16,182 nt of DNA from Lentimicrobiaceae bacterium. GTDB lineage: Bacteria > Bacteroidota > Bacteroidia > Bacteroidales > JALOCA01. The stretch lies in the NCBI GenBank assembly GCA_023227965.1, contig JALOCA010000053.1, positions 1-16,182 of the forward strand, given 5' to 3'. Position 1 is the stretch's first letter; each line of letters begins with the position of its first letter. Below are positions 1-6,666 of the stretch, in pieces. Below the pieces are notes generated by a model. It ran no database searches, had not been told where the DNA came from, and saw nothing but the letters and a program-made list of their open reading frames with translations. A program made the position numbers and the translations under genes.

Positions 1-202
1 AAGAAAACAATGTTTTTACAAGTTCGCGACATTGTTTATCCATGATTGTGGTGTCCTTACCGGCTTCTATCTTAATATAGCCGTCTATCCAAAAATTTGT
101 ATAAGAATAATACCAAACGGCACCCATTGGTGCCCAGGTTTGCGATTGTACTCCTATTGAGCACATCCCACACAAGTAAATAACAAGTAAAAGTTTTTTC
201 AT
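1..202 (-). CDS. 5' end of a secreted protein (partial)
   Basis: The reading frame starts at an ATG on the minus strand and runs off the left edge with no stop, giving 67 codons. The protein opens MKKLLLVIYLCGMCSIGVQS and continues QTWAPMGAVWYY. This is a typical Sec signal peptide of about 20 residues with a cleavage-like S-Q junction, followed by an aromatic-rich stretch. Such N-termini are common in Bacteroidota secreted proteins that carry a T9SS tail, but the C-terminus lies outside the window, so T9SS export is only a guess. No domain can be assigned from this fragment. The gene lies downstream of the 542-residue T9SS protein on the same strand, separated by about 200 bases of dispersed hairpin repeat, so co-transcription is uncertain. 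Confidence 0.75.
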   Translation of the reverse strand, partial: MKKLLLVIYLCGMCSIGVQSQTWAPMGAVWYYSYTNFWIDGYIKIEAGKDTTIMDKQCRELVKTLFS

Positions 203-244
203 GACTATTGAATTTTAAAAGTTTTTTAAATTTTTATCTTCTTT

Positions 245-390
245 TGACCCTACCCATCTGGCATTTTCCTGATTTTCAGGGTTACTGCGCCCTCCCCTAA
301 TTTTAGGGGAGGGATCGGGAGGGGTCAACTTTTATTGCTTCAGTTTTTCTGATTCTACTCATCCGGCATTCTCCTAATTTTCAAGGGTTG
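245..390. repeat. Dispersed ~105-bp hairpin repeat, about 1.4 copies
   Basis: This stretch matches the tandem 105-bp repeat at 5851-6253. It begins with the TGACCCTACCC lead, carries the TTTCAGGGTTACTGCGC block and the palindrome at 290-313 (CCCTCCCCTAA paired with TTAGGGGAGGG), then GGGTCAACTTTTATTGCTTC. A partial second unit of the 'GATTCTACTCATCCGGC' type follows, without its hairpin. The order of the two unit types is the same as in the tandem array. It sits immediately 3' of the stop codon of the 542-residue gene, which occupies the rest of the 203-400 gap. No T-tract follows the stem on either strand, so it is not a classical intrinsic terminator, although it could stop transcription or stabilise a 3' end. 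Confidence 0.8.
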
Positions 391-400
391 GGCTTTCGAG

Positions 401-2029
401 TTAAAAGGAGTCCGTCTTCATAACCTTCACCGTGGTTTCTGCTCCGGGTTGAATGGACAGTTTAAACACATACATCCCTGCCTGCCAGTTGCTGATGTCT
501 ATCTCTTTGGTTTGTGTACCTGCCGGTAGTTTTTCTTCATACACCTGTCTGCCATTTATGTCGTATCCTCTTAGCAGGGATGGATACTGCGAAAGGTTAT
601 AGCGTGTGGTGGAAGTTAAAATGTCTCCTTTGTGTTTCTTTACAAGGTATTTTGGAAGGCTAAGGGTTACATTTTCCCTTGCCGGGTTGGGACTGGCAGG
701 CATGTTTGTTTCTTCTGTGATGTTTACCGGGTCTTTGATGCCTACCATGATGCTGTCGCAGTCTAACTGTATTACACCGGAGGTTATACCTCCCGGGCAC
801 AGCGAGTCATACACCCGTGGCTGGGTATAAAGGCTGTCGTACTCTAAATCCTGGTTTAGTTTCCACAGGTAGCTTTTTTCATTCACTCCGTATTCTCCCC
901 CGACAGAGACTACTACTATCTTATTATCTCTCGTATTTATTACACTTGAAGGTGCCCAAATTTCATTATTTACAAGCAATTTTGTAGAAAGTACATTGCC
1001 GAGGGTGTCTAATTTATAAAGTCCTTCCCAGGGTACAGAATCGTTTAGTGCTTCATCAAGATAATCTACCCCTACCAACAGGGTAGAATCCGGCAACCAG
1101 GTAATGGCACATGCCCCCCCCCATATTGTTGAATCAGGAATATTTTTATATCGCACTTCATTACCCGAAGGTGAAGTGGTTATCATAGTAGGGCACCAGT
1201 ATAAATTAGAGGTAAAAGCATCATAATAATTTAAGCCGGGGCTATAGATATTGCCTCTTTTACTCACGGCAGATTGCGAAACGCCTGCACTAAAATCTTC
1301 CTCTACTCCCCATGCTTTTTCCCGTATCTCATTACCTTCATGATCTGTTTTTACAAAGAATGGATGCAGGTATTTAGGATCTAAAGTTCCCGGCCGTGGA
1401 TGGCCGCATTCCCCGGATAATATATAATCTCCGTTTTCCATCATTTTTAAATCGTATGGGCGTTCTGCCCAAATTGTTGTGTTTACAGCATAGGATTGTT
1501 CCCATAATATTTCGCCCTGCTCATCTAAACGTACTAAGCTTGCAGAAGTTTGATAATTTTGGTACCCCCAATCCTGTGCCGCAACAATATACCCACCTTC
1601 TGGTAAGGGTATTATATCCCATGGAGAATCCGGATCATTTCCTACATAATAAGCTTTGCACCACTCTTTTTCTCCGCAGGCATTTAGCTTTGCTACAAAA
1701 ACATCCATATCATCACCTAATGCCTGCCCGCACATAATTAATCCGCCGTCTGCAGTCTGTGCGTATGAAGTAATACCAACTTCGAAATTATTATTACCAT
1801 CTACTACTTTGCTCCATAAAACATTTCCGTTGATGTCTGTTTTCATCAGCCAGCTTGCAGAATGCCCCGAATAATTGCATATTCCTCGCATTAAATAGCC
1901 TTTATCATAGGTTTCTATGATTTCTTCCACTATTTGTTGTGAAAATTCAGAATATGTTTTGGGCCAGTTTTGGGCATAGGTATTTACAGTAAGAGCAAAA
2001 AAGAGAAAGAGAAGGCTGAGTTTTTTCAT
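401..2029 (-). CDS. Secreted T9SS cargo protein with delta-60/propeller-like repeats
   Basis: The protein has 542 residues and starts MKKLSLLFLFFALTVNTYAQ, a signal peptide with probable cleavage after A19 or Q20. Residues ~30-400 hold recurring blocks of the form 'TADGGLIMCG ... VAKLNACGEKEW' and 'WLMKTDINGNVLW'. These resemble the delta-60/WD-like repeats of Bacteroidota surface proteins that probably fold as a beta-propeller. The C-terminus from about residue 446 (SPNPAREN) to the end is a T9SS type A sorting domain with the usual NGRQVYE and AGMYVFKL motifs. It carries an insertion of about 30 residues (461-490) after the first strand. Export through the outer membrane with removal of the tail is expected from the family; the molecular role is unknown. 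A run of nine G residues on the coding strand encodes W303-A306 and could slip. The spacing to the 495-residue gene upstream is 200 bases of repeat DNA. Confidence 0.85.
   Translation of the reverse strand: MKKLSLLFLFFALTVNTYAQNWPKTYSEFSQQIVEEIIETYDKGYLMRGICNYSGHSASWLMKTDINGNVLWSKVVDGNNNFEVGITSYAQTADGGLIMCGQALGDDMDVFVAKLNACGEKEWCKAYYVGNDPDSPWDIIPLPEGGYIVAAQDWGYQNYQTSASLVRLDEQGEILWEQSYAVNTTIWAERPYDLKMMENGDYILSGECGHPRPGTLDPKYLHPFFVKTDHEGNEIREKAWGVEEDFSAGVSQSAVSKRGNIYSPGLNYYDAFTSNLYWCPTMITTSPSGNEVRYKNIPDSTIWGGACAITWLPDSTLLVGVDYLDEALNDSVPWEGLYKLDTLGNVLSTKLLVNNEIWAPSSVINTRDNKIVVVSVGGEYGVNEKSYLWKLNQDLEYDSLYTQPRVYDSLCPGGITSGVIQLDCDSIMVGIKDPVNITEETNMPASPNPARENVTLSLPKYLVKKHKGDILTSTTRYNLSQYPSLLRGYDINGRQVYEEKLPAGTQTKEIDISNWQAGMYVFKLSIQPGAETTVKVMKTDSF
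1114..1122 (-). repeat. Nine-G homopolymer within a coding region
   Basis: The plus strand reads nine consecutive C, so the coding strand of the 542-residue gene reads TGG GGG GGG GCA (W303-G304-G305-A306). A homopolymer this long in an AT-rich genome is a classical slippage site. Any gain or loss of one base would remove the remaining ~240 residues, including the T9SS sorting domain. Confidence 0.85.
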
Positions 2030-2057
2030 GGTGGTTTTGTTTTTGGACCCTACTTAG

Positions 2058-2080
2058 CCCTCCCCTGAATCAGGGGAGGG
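2058..2080. repeat. CCCTCCCCT/AGGGGAGGG palindrome
   Basis: This is an 11-bp perfect inverted repeat, CCCTCCCCTGA and TCAGGGGAGGG, around a single A. It is flanked by GGACCCTACTTAG on the left and TTGGGGAGGGGTC on the right. It is a shorter relative of the hairpin core of the 105-bp repeats elsewhere in the window and lies in the leader of the 542-residue gene. No T-tract follows on either strand. Similar C/G-rich hairpins are dispersed through many Bacteroidota intergenic regions (family knowledge). Confidence 0.75.
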
Positions 2081-2099
2081 TTGGGGAGGGGTCTTTTAG

Positions 2100-2162
2100 T
2101 TAATTGTTAATAACGAGTTTTTGTTTGCCTATGGTTTTACCGTTTTTGCGGATTGTACCGAT
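2100..2162 (-). pseudogene. Relic T9SS C-terminal tail
   Basis: On the minus strand the frame ending at TAA (2100-2102) reads RKNGKTIGKQKLVINN. This is very like the last beta-strand of T9SS sorting domains, which often end G-K-x-x-KKLVI. Upstream in the same frame the sequence dissolves into AATCCGTACAATC-type repeat DNA, and there is no start codon or domain body. I read it as the surviving 3' end of a lost secreted-protein gene, although a chance match cannot be excluded for so short a segment. Confidence 0.35.
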
Positions 2163-2194
2163 TGTACGGATTGATAAGATTGAATGTTATTCAT
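2161..2194. repeat. Dispersed ATTGTACNGATTGATAAG element, copy 1
   Basis: This 34-base segment matches 5795-5828 at 33 of 34 positions, including 26 identical bases from GATTGATAAG through TGTTATTCAT. Both copies are followed by a similar CTTTTTATT run. This copy lies just downstream of the 495-residue gene. It is preceded by a second, looser GATTGTACC unit, giving a period of about 10 bases. Confidence 0.8.
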
Positions 2195-2229
2195 AGCTTT
2201 TTATTTTTTTATTGCTCCAGACTCTAAAC

Positions 2230-3717
2230 TCACTGCTGCTTCACCCATTTTCCGCTATCTTTTACTTCTCCTTTCTGCATTACCCGGTAAAAATACATGC
2301 CTGGATTTAGTGCAGATGTATTTATTGTAGTGGTTTCGTTAATGTTTTGTTGTATTACCAACCTGCCGTTGGCATCGTACATCTCTAATGTTGCATTTTT
2401 TAATGTGGTTTGGATGTACAAGGTATTGATACCGGGGTTGGGATAAAGAAGAGCTTCCTTAACCTTCCAGCTTGCATTTTCCGGAACATCCGTTACCATA
2501 CCATCTTCGTTTACTTTTAATGCAAATGCATCCCATTTATGTTCTGGCACAGTGTAATTGTATCTTAAACCCGTAATAAATGCACCTCCATCCAATGTTG
2601 GTATGATGTCGTATGGATGATAGTAAGCATCTCCTCCATAAAAATGAGTATTGATAACATTTAACTCCATATCGGTTTTCGTTATTTGTATCCATGTGGG
2701 CTCGTCTTGCCAGGGAGCTTGGCTTGGGTTGAAATTATAGCAACCAGTTATAAATATATTGTTCCTGTTAGTAATGATATTTTCTCCTGCCCCTGAAAAC
2801 AATATGGTGTCGGGGTTATTCATATATTCCAATCCTTTTATGGTATCATTATTATTCATCCAGTAAACCATTATGTGCTGATATAAAGAGATACTTCCAC
2901 CTGAAACCGTTCCTGCAATTAAATATGAGGTATCGTTATATCTTGTTGTTCCAATATTGGAAAGAAATCTATTAGGAGCAGTTGCATAATTAAGAATTTG
3001 TAGATTTGTATCTAATTGCATTATTTTTATTGACCCCCTATCTTGTTTATTAGGAATAATGCCATAGTAGAAAACATTTAATTTATTATCAATATGATTG
3101 TATATCAAATCGCATGGAAAATAACCACCTACTCCGTTATAGTAAGCCACCATAGAATTAAGACTATCATAGGGTAGTTTTAATTTAAAAACAGATAAAC
3201 CAACACCTTCAAAAGGGCTGGTTGAATACCCGCTTAATATATATATTATGCTATCACTTGCTATTTCTATTTTTTCGGGACCAAATCGTTCATTTACATC
3301 TGCAGGGAACTCTTTTTTTGAAACTATTTCCAAGTCATCATTTATATAATAGAGAATTACTTTATTATACATATTATCTCCCGAGATAGAATCTTCAGTT
3401 CCAACTACAAGAAATGTATCATTGTAATTTAGAGTTTTTTGAATTAGACAAAAAATGGAAGTTACATCTGGTTTATCATTAATCCATTCCTTGGTTTTAA
3501 TACCTTCCGGGGATATTTTAAAAGCATATCCCTTTTCATTGTCTAAAGATGAAGATTTATCTATTTTACCGGTTAGGATAAATCCTCCGGCAGATGTTTC
3601 TATGGCATTATAGGCTACGTTATGTGGTTCAATGTCGTAAACTTTAAAAAAGGTATTTTGTCCGTAAACAAAAGTGTAATTGATTGAAAGTATCAGTAAA
3701 AGAAATATGTTTTTCAT
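2230..3717 (-). CDS. Secreted T9SS cargo protein, predicted beta-propeller
   Basis: The protein has 495 residues with signal peptide MKNIFLLLILSINYTFVYGQ. The body (residues ~25-410) contains repeated blade-like units such as 'AIETSAGGFILTGKI ... AFKISPEG' and 'IIPTLDGGAFITGL ... ALKVNEDG'. The last pair is the canonical delta-60 type that precedes a T9SS tail. The sorting domain starts at about residue 424 (LYPNPG) and ends with the usual GMYFYRV strand and KWVKQQ. This tail is about 71% identical over 70 ungapped residues (manual count 50/70) to that of the 922-residue propeller protein encoded at 9808-12576, far closer than to the other two tails here. The gene is isolated from the upstream lipoprotein gene by a strong intrinsic terminator, so it should have its own promoter. 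No enzymatic motif is visible; adhesion or binding is only a guess. Confidence 0.85.
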   Translation of the reverse strand: MKNIFLLLILSINYTFVYGQNTFFKVYDIEPHNVAYNAIETSAGGFILTGKIDKSSSLDNEKGYAFKISPEGIKTKEWINDKPDVTSIFCLIQKTLNYNDTFLVVGTEDSISGDNMYNKVILYYINDDLEIVSKKEFPADVNERFGPEKIEIASDSIIYILSGYSTSPFEGVGLSVFKLKLPYDSLNSMVAYYNGVGGYFPCDLIYNHIDNKLNVFYYGIIPNKQDRGSIKIMQLDTNLQILNYATAPNRFLSNIGTTRYNDTSYLIAGTVSGGSISLYQHIMVYWMNNNDTIKGLEYMNNPDTILFSGAGENIITNRNNIFITGCYNFNPSQAPWQDEPTWIQITKTDMELNVINTHFYGGDAYYHPYDIIPTLDGGAFITGLRYNYTVPEHKWDAFALKVNEDGMVTDVPENASWKVKEALLYPNPGINTLYIQTTLKNATLEMYDANGRLVIQQNINETTTINTSALNPGMYFYRVMQKGEVKDSGKWVKQQ

Positions 3718-3731
3718 TTGCAGCTATATTT

Positions 3732-3766
3732 AAAAAAGGAGCAAACCTGTAAAAACAGGTTTGCTC
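3732..3766 (-). terminator. Rho-independent terminator of the lipoprotein gene
   Basis: Read on the minus strand there is a perfect 12-bp stem, GAGCAAACCTGT and ACAGGTTTGCTC, around a TTTT loop, followed by CC and six T residues. It begins about 10 bases after the stop codon of the lipoprotein gene and ends about 15 bases before the next start codon, so it separates two transcription units. Confidence 0.88.
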
Positions 3767-3775
3767 AAAACTTAA

Positions 3776-4738
3776 TTAATCGGGAAGACTTGTTATTGGT
3801 GTGGCATAGTATAATTCATAATAATATCTTCTAATCCAGTACGAAATACCGAGAAAACAATCATCATAAACGTAAATACTTTTAAATGATTTATTTGAAG
3901 GTTTATTATAATTTTTAATATAATCAAATTTGCTTAAATAATAATTTAGCTCATTATAATCTAAACAAGGTTCTTCTGTAGGCTCTTCTCCGATTCCACT
4001 TGTTTCAAAAATCATATAGTCGCCATATTGGTTATTAATATCTGGATATTGAATTGGATCTGCCTCAATCATTACAACGTCTGAGTTCCACCCATATACT
4101 ATTGGTGCCATTATTGGGTTATTAAATTTTTGTTGTAGTTTATCTGCTGCATCCGTGCCTATATTCTGACCTATATAAGCCCCACATTTTCCAAGATTCC
4201 ATCCCCAGTACCAGAAATCTGTTACACCAAATAATGTATAATTGATGGAGCCGTTTACGCCTGTTGAAAATGTCATAACCATGGTTATCGTTCCATCTTT
4301 CAATATAGAACCCAAAACCGAAATATCTACCAAATCAACTCCATAAGTAGTATCCAATAATGCCATTTCATTTTCAATGAAAGCTTCGTAAGCATCGTAA
4401 ACCGATGATATCTGAATCATTGACATACTATTATTATTATTGGTAGGTAATTGCAATGTATCTTTCTTAAAAATAAGATTCTTAAAATTATGATAGTTGT
4501 TTGCTTTATCATAATTTAAAAGACCTTCCATGTACCATACCGCACTATCCACTGTCATGGTTTCGCCGGTTTTAAGGTTTGAGTTCAACTTTTGTTTGAA
4601 AGCCAGTATCTGCCGTTCAACTTTGCGGTCAGTGGCACTTTGCCTGGTTTCTGTGTTGTTTCCTTCTTTAGTGCAGCTTGCAATTACTAATCCGAGCAAT
4701 GCAATGCTAATTAGCGTTAATTTAATTAATTGTTTCAT
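3776..4738 (-). CDS. Hypothetical lipoprotein
   Basis: The protein has 320 residues. It starts MKQLIKLTLISIALLGLVIASC, with a lipobox (IAS-C) and lipidated cysteine at residue 22, followed by TKEGNN, a polar linker. Residues ~45-75 (FKQKLNSNLKTGETMTVDSAVWYMEGLLNY) resemble a region seen in unnamed Bacteroidales lipoproteins. I recognise no enzymatic motif, and there is no T9SS tail. The second half is rich in Tyr, Asn and Asp and ends in a Tyr-rich strand (RRYYYELYYATP). The charged residues right after the cysteine could support surface export, but no clear export signal is evident. It is monocistronic downstream, ending in a strong terminator. Its 5' side faces the large repeat island, and I see no good TAnnTTTG promoter directly upstream. 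Confidence 0.8.
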   Translation of the reverse strand: MKQLIKLTLISIALLGLVIASCTKEGNNTETRQSATDRKVERQILAFKQKLNSNLKTGETMTVDSAVWYMEGLLNYDKANNYHNFKNLIFKKDTLQLPTNNNNSMSMIQISSVYDAYEAFIENEMALLDTTYGVDLVDISVLGSILKDGTITMVMTFSTGVNGSINYTLFGVTDFWYWGWNLGKCGAYIGQNIGTDAADKLQQKFNNPIMAPIVYGWNSDVVMIEADPIQYPDINNQYGDYMIFETSGIGEEPTEEPCLDYNELNYYLSKFDYIKNYNKPSNKSFKSIYVYDDCFLGISYWIRRYYYELYYATPITSLPD

Positions 4739-5420
4739 ATTTTACTAAATTTGCGCCTTATTCCGGCTTTCGGGGAGGGGCTGCTTTGTGCTGGTCAGCT
4801 TTTGGGCAGCTTTCTCCCTTTGTTGCCGGATTATGGCAGGTTGTTAATTTATTTAATTATATAATACAAACGTCTAACTTCCTGAATGCGGCAGGGGATA
4901 AAGTAGTTTTATGTCCTCCTTTCCCGGTTTCTTTATCCGCACATCCGCCCTGGTTTTTATTGTTGAACGTTTTTGTTTTTATCCATGATTGTATGTAGTG
5001 TATCTAAAACCCATTGGGTATAGTAAAATGTTATTTCGAACGCAATCGAAAAATAAATAAAATACAAATTTGTAACGGTCTCAGAATAAGAAATTATTCC
5101 CGGTAAGGGCAATACGATATTTATCTGTCTTATTCCGGCAGGATGATTTTCAATCTGTAGTATTGCTGCGATGTTTGGTTTCATATTTTTTAAGGAGTTT
5201 TTTTCTCCTTTAATGTCTTTATCAGTTTGTTTTTTACATCTGATATTCCATTTTCCCTTTCTTCCTTTTTCGGGGGTAGCTGCAGCAATAAAATTTATGG
5301 GGCTAATGTATAAAAGATTTTTTTTATGTTATACATGTATTATTAATTTTTTTTTAATTAATCATCAATGATTATCTGATATCTTACCTGAACAAATTTA
5401 TTAATAAAAAATTTTTAGTG
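4739..5420. other. Gene-poor AT-rich intergenic DNA
   Basis: I see no convincing gene here. Short open frames on both strands lack recognisable domains and coding character. Visible structures are an imperfect hairpin at 5192-5210 (AAGGAG, seven T, CTCCTT), which lacks a following T-run, and several long A/T runs. Two ATCCGC-type steps near 4937-4950 resemble fragments of the repeats further right. The promoter for the lipoprotein gene should be in the left part but is not identifiable. Confidence 0.5.
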
Positions 5421-5534
5421 CTTCTTTGCAAGGAACTCAGCGATTCTTTGCGGTTTAAATCTTTTTTTATCGCAGAGCCAGTATCCGTTTTCCTTAGCAA
5501 TCCCCTTTGTGCTTCTTGCGCCCTTTGTGGTTTA
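5421..5534. repeat. Two dispersed CTTTGCGGTT-type motifs
   Basis: Two related blocks occur: 5421-5460 contains ACTCAGCGATTCTTTGCGGTTTAA, split here as ACTCAGCGAT and TCTTTGCGGTTTAA, and 5502-5534 contains CTTTGTGCTTCTTGCG then CCTTTGTGGTTTA. The shared pattern is a CTTTGYG step repeated about every 10-11 bases and ending in GCGGTTTA or GTGGTTTA. Non-coding sequences of this style are scattered in many environmental bacterial genomes (general knowledge). Here they form the left margin of the repeat island. Confidence 0.5.
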
Positions 5535-5540
5535 TAAAAA

Positions 5541-5742
5541 AGGTTTTGGTAACTGCCCCAGGTATTCTGGTAAGTCTACTGGGGGTTCTGGTAAGAGTCC
5601 CGGTAGTTTTGGTAAGGGCACCAGGGGTTTTGGTAAGTCTACTGGCGGTTCTGGTAAGAGTCCCCGGTAGTTTTGGTAACTGCCCCCGGTATTCTGGTAA
5701 AGCTACTGGCGGTTTTGGTAAGGGACCCAGGGGTTTTGGTAT
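5541..5742. repeat. 21-bp minisatellite, ten TGGTAA-phased units
   Basis: TGGTA(A) begins at 5547, 5568, 5589, 5610, 5631, 5652, 5674, 5695, 5716 and 5737. Nine complete intervals therefore exist, all 21 bp except one of 22 bp. The 15-base inserts fall into four types: CTGCCCC-GGTATTC (A), CTACTGGCGGTTC (B), GAGTCCCGGTAGTTT (C) and GGG-CCAGGGGTTT (D). Their order is A B C D B C A B D, so there is a higher-order pattern. The 21-bp period keeps frames open on both strands, but the 22-bp unit breaks them and both flanks are repeat DNA, so I do not call a protein. A single-unit version with identical left flank occurs at 6277. Confidence 0.9.
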
Positions 5743-5794
5743 TTTCTTCCGCGTCATTCGTGTTCTATTACAAAAGACTGTGCAGACTGTGCGG

Positions 5795-5828
5795 ATTGTA
5801 CAGATTGATAAGATTGAATGTTATTCAT
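5795..5828. repeat. Dispersed ATTGTACNGATTGATAAG element, copy 2
   Basis: It differs from 2161-2194 at one of 34 positions. It is preceded by GACTGTGCAGACTGTGCGG, a run of the same ~10-base period, and followed by CTTTTTATTGCTTTAA, which leads directly into the first 105-bp hairpin repeat. Confidence 0.8.
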
Positions 5829-5850
5829 GACTTTTTATTGCTTTAATTTT

Positions 5851-6253
5851 TTCTGACCCTACCCAACCGGCATTCTCCTGATATTCAGGGTTACTGCGCC
5901 CTCCCCTGATTTTAGGGGAGGGATCGGGCGGGGTCAACTTTTATTGCTTCAGTTTTTCTGATTCTACCCATCCGGCGTTCTCCTGAATTTCAGGGTTACT
6001 ATGCCCTTCCCTGATTTTAGGGGAGGGCTCGGGCGGGGTCAACTTTTATTGCTTTATTTTTTCTGACCCTACCCAACCGGCATTCTCCTGATATTCAGGG
6101 TTACTGCGCCCTCCCCTGATTTTAGGGGAGGGATCGGAGAGGGGTCAACTTTTATTGCTTCAGTTTTTCTGGTTCTACTCATCCGGCATTCTCCTGATAT
6201 TCAGGGTTACTGTGCCCTCCCCTAATTTTAGGGGAGGGATCGGGCGGGGTCAA
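5851..6253. repeat. Four tandem copies of a ~105-bp hairpin repeat
   Basis: Units start with TTCTG at 5851, 5956, 6061 and 6167, giving periods of 105, 105 and 106. Each has a CCGGC(A/G)TTCTCCTGA block, a CAGGGTTACT block, the palindromic core CCCTCCCCTGATTTTAGGGGAGGG (given here as stem CCCTCCCCT, loop GATTTT, stem AGGGGAGGG), then GGGTCAA. The second unit has one stem substitution (CCCTTCCCT). Units 1 and 3 share GACCCTACCCAACC, while units 2 and 4 share TTCTAC-CATCC, so the array is a duplicated two-unit module. The same two-unit order occurs once at 245-390. There is no open frame through the array. Confidence 0.92.
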
Positions 6254-6276
6254 ATTGTCTCACCCTGAAATAGGCA

Positions 6277-6366
6277 TATAAAAAAGGTTTTGGTAAGGTT
6301 GCTAAGAGGTATAGATTTTCATAATCCGTCTCAATCCGTCGCATCCGCATCATTCGTGTTCTATTA
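6277..6366. repeat. Unexpanded counterpart of the minisatellite cassette
   Basis: It begins with TATAAAAAAGGTTTTGGTAA, identical over 20 bases to 5533-5552, the left edge of the 21-bp array. It then has a single unrelated 15-base insert (GGTTGCTAAGAGGTA), an AATCCGTCTCAATCCGTCGCATCCGC run of about 10-base period (split: AATCCGTCTC, AATCCGTCGC, ATCCGC), and ends TCATTCGTGTTCTATTA. That end is identical over 17 bases to 5754-5770, the right edge of the array. It is the same cassette with one unit in place of ten. Confidence 0.8.
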
Positions 6367-6370
6367 AAAC

Positions 6371-6640
6371 AAACAGCATCATGGCTTCCGCATAAGGGAG
6401 ATTGGGTAAAGACAAACAGCATCATGGCTTCCGCATAAGGGAAACCGGATAAAGACAAACAGCATCATGGCTTCCGCATAAGAGAAACCGGGCAAAGGCA
6501 AACAGCATCATGGTTTCCGCATAAGGGAAACCGGGTAAAGACAAACAGCGTCATGGCTTCTGCATAAGGGAAACCGGGTAAAGGCAGACAGCATCATGGT
6601 TTCTGCATAAGGGAAACCGGGTAAAGGCAAGCAGCGTCAT
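6371..6640. repeat. 43-bp tandem repeat array, six full units plus a partial seventh
   Basis: The landmark ACAGC(A/G)TCATGG recurs at 6373, 6416, 6459, 6502, 6545 and 6588, with a decayed start at 6631, an exact 43-bp period. Each unit contains GG(C/T)TTC(C/T)GCATAAGGGAAACC. In units with GGTTTCC this is a hairpin of seven perfect pairs around a 7-base loop; other units have one A-C mismatch or six pairs. There are no unique spacers, so it is not a CRISPR array. The period is not a multiple of three, so a repeated peptide is excluded. It ends about 80 bases past the 3' end of tag. Confidence 0.92.
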
Positions 6641-6666
6641 ACAGTTGATGCCTGAATAGCATTGAC

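Noticed and set aside
4786..4998. 70-residue plus-strand open frame
   Set aside because: It lies in AT-rich intergenic DNA, lacks a ribosome site and any recognisable motif.
4957..5184. 75-residue minus-strand open frame with aromatic-rich C-terminus (FYYTQWVLDTL)
   Set aside because: There is a faint likeness to the start of the partial gene at the left edge (shared TIMDK), but no signal peptide, no domain and weak coding character. I could not distinguish a relic from chance.
5192..5210. AAGGAG-T7-CTCCTT hairpin as a terminator
   Set aside because: The stem is six pairs and no T-run follows on either strand; no gene ends next to it.
5494..5830. Repetitive proteins on both strands across the 21-bp repeat
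   Set aside because: The period of 21 keeps frames open by arithmetic, but a 22-bp unit breaks the repeat in mid-frame, both frames begin or end in dispersed non-coding repeats, and no start signal is convincing.
6371..6640. CRISPR-like array of 43-bp units
   Set aside because: The whole unit is conserved with no unique spacers between repeats, and no cas gene is present; it is a simple tandem repeat.
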